From Bradyrhizobium sp. (GTDB taxonomy: Bacteria; Pseudomonadota; Alphaproteobacteria; Rhizobiales; Xanthobacteraceae), in NCBI GenBank assembly GCA_028290305.1, contig JAQGKC010000040.1, positions 1 through 10,516 of the forward strand: a stretch of DNA of 10,516 nt. Direction: 5' to 3'. Position numbers and translations under genes: made by a program. Below are positions 1-6,675 of the stretch, piece after piece; position 1 is the stretch's first letter; the number at the start of each line of letters is the position of its first letter. The notes beneath the pieces are model-generated. The model made no database searches. It worked only from the letters and a program-made list of their open reading frames with translations, and was not told the origin of the DNA.

Positions 1-24
1 AAAAATATCCGGGATACACTCTGT

Positions 25-105
25 CTGCATCGGGGCTCTCCTCGAATCATCAAGAAGTCGTTCTCGCAAAACAACTTTCGCTGATTCGGAGCCCCGATGC
101 GCTTA
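25..105. repeat. Long imperfect inverted repeat flanked by 7-bp direct repeats (MITE-like or structured element)
   Basis: Positions 27-38 and 89-100 are perfect 12-bp inverted copies (GCATCGGGGCTC / GAGCCCCGATGC). After a four-base bulge (39-42) the pairing continues with 43-49 against 82-88, giving 19 paired bases. Weaker pairs follow inside (55-58 with 74-77, 60-62 with 70-72). The heptamer ACTCTGT occurs at 18-24 and again at 106-112, just outside the hairpin, like an imperfectly placed target-site duplication. No reading frame lies inside. It could be a miniature inverted-repeat element, a small structured RNA or an upstream gene's terminator. A terminator is less likely because the loop is long and no T-run follows the right arm. 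Confidence 0.5.
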
Positions 106-123
106 ACTCTGTGAGAAATCCGG

Positions 124-142
124 GCTAAGTCTGCGCTAAGTC
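124..142 (+). promoter_or_regulatory. Direct-repeat operator for an OmpR/PhoB-type response regulator, upstream of the regulator gene
   Basis: The octamer GCTAAGTC occurs at 124-131 and again at 135-142, an exact 11-bp period. Two 7-bp half-sites separated by 4 bp is the known geometry of winged-helix response regulators of the PhoB/PmrA group, which bind as head-to-tail dimers. The site lies 54 bp upstream of the regulator's ATG, which suggests autoregulation. The same half-site in the same geometry lies in front of the RND operon at 3419-3437. The repeat is seen directly; the binding protein is inferred. Confidence 0.55.
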
Positions 143-196
143 AGGGGGGAAAGAAACGAGACCGGCCTACTTCCGGCATCTCCACGGGAATCGAGG

Positions 197-859
197 ATGC
201 GAGTTCTGGTGATCGAGGACGACAGGATGATCGGTGCGGCCGTCGAACAGGCGCTCAAGGATGCCGCCTATGCCGTCGACTGGGTGACGGATGGCGCCAC
301 TGCGATCCATGCGGCGGAAAACGAGGCCTACGAGCTCGCGCTGCTCGATCTCGGCCTGCCGATGGTCGACGGCCGGGACGTGTTGCGGCGGCTGCGCGCG
401 CTTGGCCGCAGGCTGCCCGTCATCATCGTGACCGCGCGGGATGGGGTCGACGACAGGATTGAGGGGCTCGATCTCGGCGCCGACGATTATCTGGTCAAGC
501 CGTTCGAAATTCGCGAATTGCTGGCGCGAATGCGCGCCGTGCTTCGCCGAGAGGGCAGCGGCGCGTCGGCGCTCTTGACCAACGGAAAGCTGAGCCTCGA
601 CCCCGCGACCCGGGAAGCCTCGCTTCTCGGCCAGACATCGCAGCTTACGGCACGTGAGTTCGCGCTGCTGCAGGCGCTGCTGGCACGGCCGGGCACGATC
701 CTGTCGCGCAGCGAGCTCGAACGGCAGATCTATGGCTGGAACGAGGAGGTCGAGAGCAACGCCATCGAGTTTCTGATCCACACGGTCCGCAAGAAGCTTG
801 GAGCCGCGGCGATCCGCAACGTGCGCGGGGTCGGATGGATGGTGGACCGTCCGTCATGA
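197..859 (+). CDS. Two-component response regulator, OmpR/PhoB family (QseB/TctD-like)
   Basis: This 220-residue protein has the standard two-domain layout: a receiver domain (about 1-115) and a winged-helix DNA-binding domain (about 125-218). Receiver landmarks are the acidic pair D8/D9, phospho-acceptor D51 in LLDLGLP, T79 in VTAR and K101 in VKPF, all intact, so it should be phosphorylated by its kinase. The effector domain has LTAREFALL, the recognition-helix region SNAIEFLIHTVRKKLG and the closing GVGWMV hairpin. Length is typical. The start is the first ATG in frame, with GGGA at 186-189 seven bases ahead. The stop overlaps the kinase start (ATGA), implying translational coupling. A tandem direct repeat at 124-142 suggests autoregulation. 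Subfamily naming is by resemblance; the signal cannot be read from the sequence. Confidence 0.95.
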   Translation: MRVLVIEDDRMIGAAVEQALKDAAYAVDWVTDGATAIHAAENEAYELALLDLGLPMVDGRDVLRRLRALGRRLPVIIVTARDGVDDRIEGLDLGADDYLVKPFEIRELLARMRAVLRREGSGASALLTNGKLSLDPATREASLLGQTSQLTAREFALLQALLARPGTILSRSELERQIYGWNEEVESNAIEFLIHTVRKKLGAAAIRNVRGVGWMVDRPS

Positions 860-2199
860 CAAGGTCGTTGCGCGGACGTCTCTTCATCGGGCTGACCGCA
901 ATCATCATCCTCACCGGCGCCATCGGCGGCACGTTCGCCTACCGCTGGGCATTCAACGAAGCCATCGAGCTGCAGGACTCGATCCTGATCCAGATTGCCA
1001 GCATTGCTCAGACCGGCAGCTTTAGCGGCGGCCAACCTCTCCATGGCGTCGAAGAGGACACAGAGGTCTGGCTCATCGAATTGGGGAAGGCGCCGCACGG
1101 TTCAGCCGACGACCGTCAACTCTGGAGCTTTCACGACGGCCTCGATGTCGCAACCCGAGCCGGCCAGCCGATCCGGGTGCTGTTGGGCACTCGAGCGGAC
1201 GGAAGTCGGTTTGCCGTGGCACAACCGACCGCCGTTCGCAACGAGACTGCGCGCGGCATGGCGCTGCGCACGCTCGTTCCGATCGCCGCGCTGATACCTT
1301 GCCTGATGCTGGTCACGAGCCTCCTCATTGCGCAGTCGCTGCGTCCGATAGTCCGGCTCGCCGGCGACCTCGACGCCAGGCGCGCCGATGACATGACCCC
1401 GTTGCCGCTGAAGGATATGCCAAGTGAGCTGCATCCATTCATTGCCTCGATCAACGGACTATTGGCGCGAATGCGGTCGATGATGGATCAGCAGCGACGC
1501 TTCGTCGCCGACGCCGCGCATGAGCTGCGCACGCCGATCACCGCGCTCAGCCTGCAGGCTGAAAACCTCGACCCGGTCGACCTTCCTAAGGCGGCGCAGG
1601 ATCGGCTCATCGCGCTCAAGCAAGGCATGCGCCGCACCAAGCACCTGCTCGAGCAATTGCTTGCGCTGGCGCGGCATGAGGCCCATGCCTGCGAGCGGGG
1701 TGAGATACCGCTGGTCGCGCTGGACCGCGCGACTAAGGAGGCCGCGGCCGATCTCATGCCCCAGGCGCTCAATCGCTGCATCGATCTCGGTTTCGAACTG
1801 GTCGAACCGCTTGCCGTCCGAGGCGAGCCGGTCATGCTGGTGGCGATGATCCGCAATTTGCTCGATAACGCGCTCCGCTACACGCCTGAAGGCGGAACCG
1901 TGGACATCGGGGTTTACCGGCAGGACGGCGCGGCGATCCTGCAGATCGAGGACAGCGGACCCGGCATCGCACCGGGCGACATGGATCGAATTTTCGAACC
2001 GTTTTTTCGCGGGGCTCGCGAAGAGGCAGAAGGCACCGGCCTTGGCATGTCGATCGTGAAGCGCGTCGTCGATGAGCTGGGAGGCTCCATCGCGCTGGAG
2101 AACATCACAGGCGTCGGCAGGTCGGGACTTCGCGTCACAGTTCGGCTGCCGGTTGCGGCTGATCCCGACTTGCCGGCCAACAAACCCTCAGCCATTTAG
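856..2199 (+). CDS. Sensor histidine kinase, HAMP-containing (QseC/TctE-like)
   Basis: This is the partner kinase of the preceding regulator, 447 residues from the ATG that overlaps the regulator's stop. An in-frame ATG 21 bases earlier exists, but the ATGA overlap and the MTRSLRGRLF start (basic residues before the helix) are more typical. It has a membrane helix at about 8-29, a short periplasmic region with little recognisable structure, a second helix at about 143-165 and a HAMP linker. The HisKA domain follows with H222 in DAAHELRTPI. The ATP-binding domain has the N box RNLLDN (N334, N338), the G1 box DSGPGI (from D366), the F box FEPFFRG and the G2 box GTGLGMSIV. All catalytic motifs are intact, so it should autophosphorylate at the inner membrane. 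The sensed ligand is unknown. Confidence 0.94.
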   Translation: MTRSLRGRLFIGLTAIIILTGAIGGTFAYRWAFNEAIELQDSILIQIASIAQTGSFSGGQPLHGVEEDTEVWLIELGKAPHGSADDRQLWSFHDGLDVATRAGQPIRVLLGTRADGSRFAVAQPTAVRNETARGMALRTLVPIAALIPCLMLVTSLLIAQSLRPIVRLAGDLDARRADDMTPLPLKDMPSELHPFIASINGLLARMRSMMDQQRRFVADAAHELRTPITALSLQAENLDPVDLPKAAQDRLIALKQGMRRTKHLLEQLLALARHEAHACERGEIPLVALDRATKEAAADLMPQALNRCIDLGFELVEPLAVRGEPVMLVAMIRNLLDNALRYTPEGGTVDIGVYRQDGAAILQIEDSGPGIAPGDMDRIFEPFFRGAREEAEGTGLGMSIVKRVVDELGGSIALENITGVGRSGLRVTVRLPVAADPDLPANKPSAI

Positions 2200-2323
2200 C
2201 TTTCTCGCAGGACACAGAATCGAGAGGGCGCGTGACTCCGCGTGTTTGGTATCGCCGCACTGCTGTATTGCGTGACTCCTAAGCTGCGAACATAACGATC
2301 CCATCCCTCAACTGCCAGATAAG
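2200..2323. other. Convergent intergenic gap with a 10-bp direct repeat
   Basis: This 124-bp stretch separates the convergent kinase and LysR genes. The decamer GCGTGACTCC occurs at 2230-2239 and again at 2270-2279, exactly 40 bp apart. I see no convincing stem followed by a T-run for either gene, so no intrinsic terminator is called. Confidence 0.35.
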
Positions 2324-3220
2324 TTAAGGTGACCGCAAGCCACGGCTGATGTGGCTGACGACATCGCGCAGCCACGCATGGGCGGGTTGATTGTCGAGCC
2401 GCCGCAGCCAAAGCATGGCAGCTTCGATTGGTTTTGACGAACGCGACAGCCGGCGGAAAACAAGCTGGTGTGACCTTGTCATGTTCTTGGCGACGTTCAG
2501 CGGAAGCACCGATACGAGATCTGATGTCGCCAGAATCTGCGCCGCCGACAAGAATGGGGCACGCATCGCTGGCTTTGTGCTGGACTTTGATTTTGCGGGG
2601 CCGGTCTCGAGAAATTCGGTTCCGAACTGGGCCGACGAGATTTCCAACAGAGGCAGCTCTGCCAGCTTCTCCGTCGAGAATTCCCGCGCTTTCGCTGCAG
2701 GATGACCCTTGCGGTGGACGATGACGAATTGATCCTGCAACAACCGCCTGACAGAAAATCGCTCGCCTAGGATGCCGGGCGGACCGATCGCCAAATGCAG
2801 TTCACTTCGGTCGAGCAGTTCGGGAAGGTTCAACGTGCCGCTCGGCCGAAATTCCAGCGTCACGGCAGGAGCAATCTTCCCGACATGTGCTGCTATTGGC
2901 GCGACTAGAACGATCGCCGCATAGTTATCGACAGCAATGCGGAAGGTTGTTGTCGACTTTGACGGATCGAATTGAACGGGCTCCAGCGACTGTTGCAGCC
3001 CGTCAAGCGCAATCCTGATCGGCGTGGCAAGCGACTCGGCCCGGGGCGTCGGCATCATCCCGTTTGGACTGCGCACGAACAATTCGTCTTTCAACATATG
3101 GCGCAATCTCGTCAACGCATGGCTCAGGGCAGGCTGACTGAGGCCCAGTCGCTCTCCCGCTCGCGTGACCGATCGGTCCCGCATGATGGCGTCGAACACC
3201 ACCAGCAGGTTGAGGTCCAT
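2324..3220 (-). CDS. LysR-family transcriptional regulator
   Basis: The product is 298 residues. The N-terminal winged helix-turn-helix (about 1-62) has the classic LysR signature: DLNLLVVFDAIM, then SVTRAGERLGLSQPALSHALTRLR and DELFVRS. The remainder is a periplasmic-binding-protein-like effector domain (about 90-298) with LHLAIGPPG and the late conserved stretch LVSVLPLNVA. The start at 3220 is chosen because LysR proteins of this type normally begin MDLNLL. An in-frame start at 3274 would add 18 residues that match no LysR feature. The gene is transcribed divergently from the RND operon across a 264-bp gap containing several small dyads, the usual arrangement for a LysR protein that regulates its neighbour. 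Its effector is unknown. Family assignment is firm; the target is inference. Confidence 0.93.
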   Translation of the reverse strand: MDLNLLVVFDAIMRDRSVTRAGERLGLSQPALSHALTRLRHMLKDELFVRSPNGMMPTPRAESLATPIRIALDGLQQSLEPVQFDPSKSTTTFRIAVDNYAAIVLVAPIAAHVGKIAPAVTLEFRPSGTLNLPELLDRSELHLAIGPPGILGERFSVRRLLQDQFVIVHRKGHPAAKAREFSTEKLAELPLLEISSAQFGTEFLETGPAKSKSSTKPAMRAPFLSAAQILATSDLVSVLPLNVAKNMTRSHQLVFRRLSRSSKPIEAAMLWLRRLDNQPAHAWLRDVVSHISRGLRSP

Positions 3221-3271
3221 CGCGCCTAGTTTGGGGGCCGCTCTATTCAAGAGAACGTAACTCCACGCCAC

Positions 3272-3408
3272 CATTCAAATTGAGCATGTACGAATGAAGA
3301 GAATGCATTTTTCGAATACGAAACTCAACCCTAGATTCCGGCTTGTCGCCTGCAGCAGCGCGCATTCACCGGGTTCCCGAACGGCGAACGGTCTCAGAAA
3401 GTTCGAAC
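3272..3408. promoter_or_regulatory. Dyad-rich control region between the LysR gene and the RND operon
   Basis: Four small dyads lie between the divergent genes: CATTC-N15-GAATG (3272-3296), TTCG-N4-CGAA (3311-3322), GTTC-N2-GAAC (3373-3382) and the perfect octamer GTTCGAAC (3401-3408). LysR proteins commonly bind imperfect dyads of the T-N11-A type in such gaps, so the first two are candidate LysR sites. None matches a known operator closely, and individual dyads this short can occur by chance. Confidence 0.35.
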
Positions 3409-3418
3409 CAAACCGCGC

Positions 3419-3437
3419 GCTAAGTCGATTCTAACGA
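3419..3437 (+). promoter_or_regulatory. Direct-repeat operator, same half-site as in front of the response regulator
   Basis: GCTAAGTC at 3419-3426 is followed by a related half-site, CTAACGA, at 3431-3437. This gives CTAA-N7-CTAA with the same 11-bp period as the site at 124-142. The decamer GCGCTAAGTC is identical in both places (133-142 and 3417-3426). The site ends 47 bp before the RND start codon, against 54 bp for the regulator gene. This supports control of the RND operon by the neighbouring two-component system. Confidence 0.5.
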
Positions 3438-3484
3438 TCGACGACTAAGGCGACGAGAGCATCCTTCCGCGTGGGAGAAACGTT

Positions 3485-5785
3485 ATGATTGGAATCGTTC
3501 GGCTTGCTCTGCGACGACCATACACGTTCATCGTTATGGCTCTGCTGATCCTGATCTTCGGCATTGCTTCCGCCCTGCGGACGCCAACCGACATCTTCCC
3601 GAATATCAACATCCCCGTCATCAGCGTGGTTTTCACCTTCACCGGCCTACCGGCCGACGACATGGCCGGCCGCGTGGTGACGTTCTACGAGCGTTCGTTG
3701 CCCAACAGCGTCAACGACATCGAGCATATCGAATCCCAATCGATCGCCAATTACGGGATCATCAAGATCTTCTTTCAGCCGACCGTGAACATCAACGCCG
3801 CGCTGGCGCAGGTTAACGGCATGTCACAAACCGTGCTGAAGCAGATGCCGCCGAGCATTACCCCGCCATTGATCCTGAGCTTCAACGCCTCGAGCGTTCC
3901 GATCCTGCAGCTTGCGCTTTCAAGCAACAAGCTGTCCGAAACCCAGATCTTCGATGACGCGCTGAACTTCATCCGCCCGGCTTTGGCGCCGGTTCCGGGT
4001 GCCGCGCTGCCGCTTCCGTTCGGCGGCAAGGTGCGGCAGGTCCAGGCCGATCTCAATCAGCAGGCTCTGCATCAATACGGGATTTCGGCAAACGACGTTA
4101 TCAACGCGCTCTCGCTACAAAACCTGATCACCCCGGTCGGAACACAAAAGATCGGCACCTATGAATATACCGTCAACCTGAACGACTCGCCGAAAGCGGT
4201 CAAAGCCTTCAACGATCTCCCGGTCAAGACCGTCAATGGCACCGTCATCTATATGCGCGACGTCGCCTATGTGCATGACGGCAGTCCGCCGCAGACCAAT
4301 GCCGTTCACGTCAACGGCACCAGCGCCGTGCTGCTGACCATCGTGAAAGCCGGCGCAAGCTCGACGCTGGACATTATCAACGGTGTCAAGAGCCTGTTGC
4401 CGTCGGTAGCGCAGACGCTTCCAAGCAGCCTGAAGCTGACCGCAGTCGGCGATCAATCGGTCTACGTGACCGACGCGGTGTCCAGTGTCGTCAGGGAAGG
4501 CGTGATCGCCGCGGCGCTGACCGGGGTGATGATCCTGCTGTTCCTTGGAAGCTGGCGCTCGACCCTGATCATCACGCTGTCGATCCCACTGGCGATCCTG
4601 GCGGCGCTGACCGGCCTCTCGCTGCTAGGTGAGACCATCAATGTCATGACGCTCGGTGGCCTCGCGCTCGCGGTCGGAATTCTGGTCGACGACGCCACTG
4701 TCACCATCGAGAACATCAACTGGCATCTTGAGCAGGGCAAGGAGATCGAGCCAGCGATCCTGGACGGTGCACGGCAAATTGTCGTGCCGGCGACCGTGTC
4801 GCTGCTGTGTATCTGCATCGCTTTCGTGCCGATGTTCGGGCTCGGGGGCGTCGCCGGTTATCTGTTTCGGCCGCTGGCCGAAGCGGTGATGCTTGCGCTG
4901 GCGGCGTCCTATGTGCTGTCGCGTACCCTGGTGCCGACGCTGGCAAACTATCTGCTGCGCCATCAGCACGTACATCATTCGTCCGATGGCGTCCCGGCGA
5001 AGGCGAGCCGCAATCCGCTCGCGCGTTTCCAGCGTGGCTTCGAGCGACAGTTCGAAAACCTGCGCAGGGGCTATTTGGGCCTGCTGCAGCTCGCGCTGCA
5101 AAACCGGATCAAGCTGATCGCGGGATTCTTGTGCTTCAGCCTCGCATCTTTCGCCCTTGCGCCCTCGCTCGGCCAGGACTTTTTCCCGGCCGTGGACGGC
5201 GGCCAGATCAAGCTGCATATTCGCGCGCCCACGGGCACGCGGATCGAAGAGACGACCAGTCTGACCGATCGGATCGGTACCGCGATCCACAGCATCATTC
5301 CGGCCAACGAGCTCGACGGCATTGTAAGCAATATCGGGCTCACCGTCAGTGGCATCAACATGGCCTACAACAACTCCGGCACAATCGGCGTCGGCGACGC
5401 TGATGTCCTGATCAGCCTCAAGCCAAAACATGCGCCGACCGACAACTACATCAAGACGATGCGGGAGAAGCTGCCGCAGCAGTTTCCCGGCACGACCTTC
5501 GCGTTTCTCCCCGCTGATATCGTCAGCCAGGTCCTGAATTTCGGCGTGCCCGCGCCGATCGACCTGCAGGTTGCCGGGAGGGACCTTGCGGCAGACCGGA
5601 AATATGCCAATGCGCTGCTCGCGAAGGTCAGAGAAATCCCGGGGATTGCCGACGCGCGAATTCAGCAGGCGTTTCAGCAGCCGACCCTCGACGTCAACAT
5701 CGATCGGTCGCTCACCTCGCTTGCGGGCCTTACCGAAAAGGATGTCGCCGCTGCCATGCAGACGACATTGTCGGGAAGCTCGTAG
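3485..5785 (+). CDS. RND efflux permease, N-terminal part (766 residues, ends at premature TAG)
   Basis: This is the translated part upstream of the amber codon. It contains helices 1-7, the whole first periplasmic porter half and most of the second up to LSGSS. It lacks helices 8-12 and the end of the second porter half, so it cannot form a complete proton pathway or a normal trimer. Codon usage and protein sequence look fully conserved up to the stop, with no sign of decay. Confidence 0.85.
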   Translation: MIGIVRLALRRPYTFIVMALLILIFGIASALRTPTDIFPNINIPVISVVFTFTGLPADDMAGRVVTFYERSLPNSVNDIEHIESQSIANYGIIKIFFQPTVNINAALAQVNGMSQTVLKQMPPSITPPLILSFNASSVPILQLALSSNKLSETQIFDDALNFIRPALAPVPGAALPLPFGGKVRQVQADLNQQALHQYGISANDVINALSLQNLITPVGTQKIGTYEYTVNLNDSPKAVKAFNDLPVKTVNGTVIYMRDVAYVHDGSPPQTNAVHVNGTSAVLLTIVKAGASSTLDIINGVKSLLPSVAQTLPSSLKLTAVGDQSVYVTDAVSSVVREGVIAAALTGVMILLFLGSWRSTLIITLSIPLAILAALTGLSLLGETINVMTLGGLALAVGILVDDATVTIENINWHLEQGKEIEPAILDGARQIVVPATVSLLCICIAFVPMFGLGGVAGYLFRPLAEAVMLALAASYVLSRTLVPTLANYLLRHQHVHHSSDGVPAKASRNPLARFQRGFERQFENLRRGYLGLLQLALQNRIKLIAGFLCFSLASFALAPSLGQDFFPAVDGGQIKLHIRAPTGTRIEETTSLTDRIGTAIHSIIPANELDGIVSNIGLTVSGINMAYNNSGTIGVGDADVLISLKPKHAPTDNYIKTMREKLPQQFPGTTFAFLPADIVSQVLNFGVPAPIDLQVAGRDLAADRKYANALLAKVREIPGIADARIQQAFQQPTLDVNIDRSLTSLAGLTEKDVAAAMQTTLSGSS

Positions 5786-6664
5786 TCCGCCCCGACCTAT
5801 TGGCTCGATCCGACCAACGGCGTTTCGTACGCCGTCTCGGTCCAGACGCCGCAGCGCGACATCAACACCATGACCGGTTTGAAAAATATTCCGGTGAGCT
5901 CGAATACCGCCAATACCCAGCTTCTCGGCGGCCTGGCGAACGTCCAGCGGACCAACAGCAACGCCGTCGTGTCCCACTACAATGTCACGCCGGTGATCGA
6001 CATCTATGCGACGCCGCAGGGGCGGGATCTCGGTGCGCTCGCCTCCGACATCCAGAAGGTAATCCACGGCACAGCAAAAGATCTCCCCAAGGGCGCGAGC
6101 GTGGCACTGCGCGGCCAGGTCAGCACGATGACAAGCGCCTATCGGCAGCTCTATGTCGGCCTCGCGGCGGCGACCGTGCTGATCTACCTGCTAATCGTCG
6201 TCAACTTCCAATCCTGGGCCGACCCCTTCGTCATCGTCATGGCGCTGCCGACCGCGCTGGCCGGCATCGTCTGGATGCTGTTCGCGACCGGGACGACACT
6301 CTCCGTTCCAGCGCTCACCGGCGCCATCATGTGCATGGGGGTCGGGACCGCCAACAGCATTTTGGTGATCAGCTTTGCCCGCGAACGGATGGCGGCCGGG
6401 CTGGACGCTACCGCGGCGGCATTCGAGGCAGGTCGGTCGCGGTTTCGCCCGGTGCTGATGACGGCGCTTGCGATGGTCATCGGCATGCTGCCGATGGCGA
6501 TCGAGCCTGGACAGAACACACCGCTGGGACGCGCCGTGATCGGCGGGCTGATTTTCGCCACCTGCGCCACCCTGGTTTTGGTGCCTGCCATCTTCAGCCT
6601 GGCGCACGGCCAGCAACGTGACACCGCAGATCAGGCAGGCGCTGCAGCTGCCTCGTCGCATTAA
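5786..6664 (+). CDS. RND efflux permease, C-terminal part (same frame, after the TAG)
   Basis: These 292 codons continue the permease frame directly after the TAG. They encode the end of the second porter half (SAPTYWLDP, then RGQVSTMTSAY) and helices 8-12, including TVLIYLLIVVNFQSW, the helix-10 stretch MCMGVGTANSILVISF and a final helix ATLVLVPAIFSLAHG. The first ATG available is at 5870, 28 codons in, and has no convincing ribosome-binding site. Independent translation is therefore doubtful, and a polypeptide starting there would begin in mid-domain. Listed as a remnant of the split gene, not as a separate gene. Confidence 0.7.
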   Translation, partial: SAPTYWLDPTNGVSYAVSVQTPQRDINTMTGLKNIPVSSNTANTQLLGGLANVQRTNSNAVVSHYNVTPVIDIYATPQGRDLGALASDIQKVIHGTAKDLPKGASVALRGQVSTMTSAYRQLYVGLAAATVLIYLLIVVNFQSWADPFVIVMALPTALAGIVWMLFATGTTLSVPALTGAIMCMGVGTANSILVISFARERMAAGLDATAAAFEAGRSRFRPVLMTALAMVIGMLPMAIEPGQNTPLGRAVIGGLIFATCATLVLVPAIFSLAHGQQRDTADQAGAAAASSH

Positions 6665-6675
6665 GGGGATCGAAA

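Larger units (their letters stand above)
3485..6664 (+). pseudogene. RND (HAE1-type) efflux permease gene interrupted by one in-frame TAG at codon 767
   Basis: Read through, this is a 1059-codon gene, the usual length of a proton-driven AcrB-like inner-membrane permease. The TAG at 5783-5785 falls in frame between GSS and SAPTYWLDP. The frame then stays open for 292 codons to the TAA at 6662-6664 with no shift. Many RND permeases have glutamine where the stop lies (SGSxQ-AP pattern, from memory), and CAG to TAG is one transition. Start: ATG with GGGAG at 3473-3477. Domains: helix 1 (about 12-32), first porter half, helices 2-6 (about 338-500) with the proton-relay pair D402-D403 in GILVDDATVTIEN, helix 7 (about 542-560), second porter half holding the stop, then helices 8-12. 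The lysine of AcrB helix 10 (K940) is replaced by alanine (A956) in GVGTANSIL. It could be a recent null allele, a sequencing error or a readthrough codon. Confidence 0.88.

Noticed and set aside
1..196. CRISPR array or tRNA in the upstream region
   Set aside because: There is only one hairpin and one short tandem repeat pair. No regular spacer pattern and no cloverleaf or T-arm consensus are visible.
167..781. 204-codon minus-strand frame opposite the response regulator
   Set aside because: Antisense to a regulator with all catalytic residues present. No domain or start signal supports it.
4625..6067. 480-codon open frame on the minus strand opposite the RND permease
   Set aside because: It is antisense to a clearly conserved permease, has an R/D/H/Q-rich composition with no recognisable domain, and is explained by the strong third-position G/C bias that leaves the opposite frame open.
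5800..6621. 273-codon plus-strand frame overlapping the C-terminal permease part
   Set aside because: It is shifted one base relative to the permease frame, which encodes recognisable RND helices. Its translation is arginine-rich and domain-free, so it is a shadow.
5870..6664. A separate gene starting at the ATG at 5870
   Set aside because: It is the same frame as the upstream permease, begins in mid-domain and lacks a ribosome-binding site. The 28 codons before it (SAPTYWLDP onward) are also conserved permease sequence.
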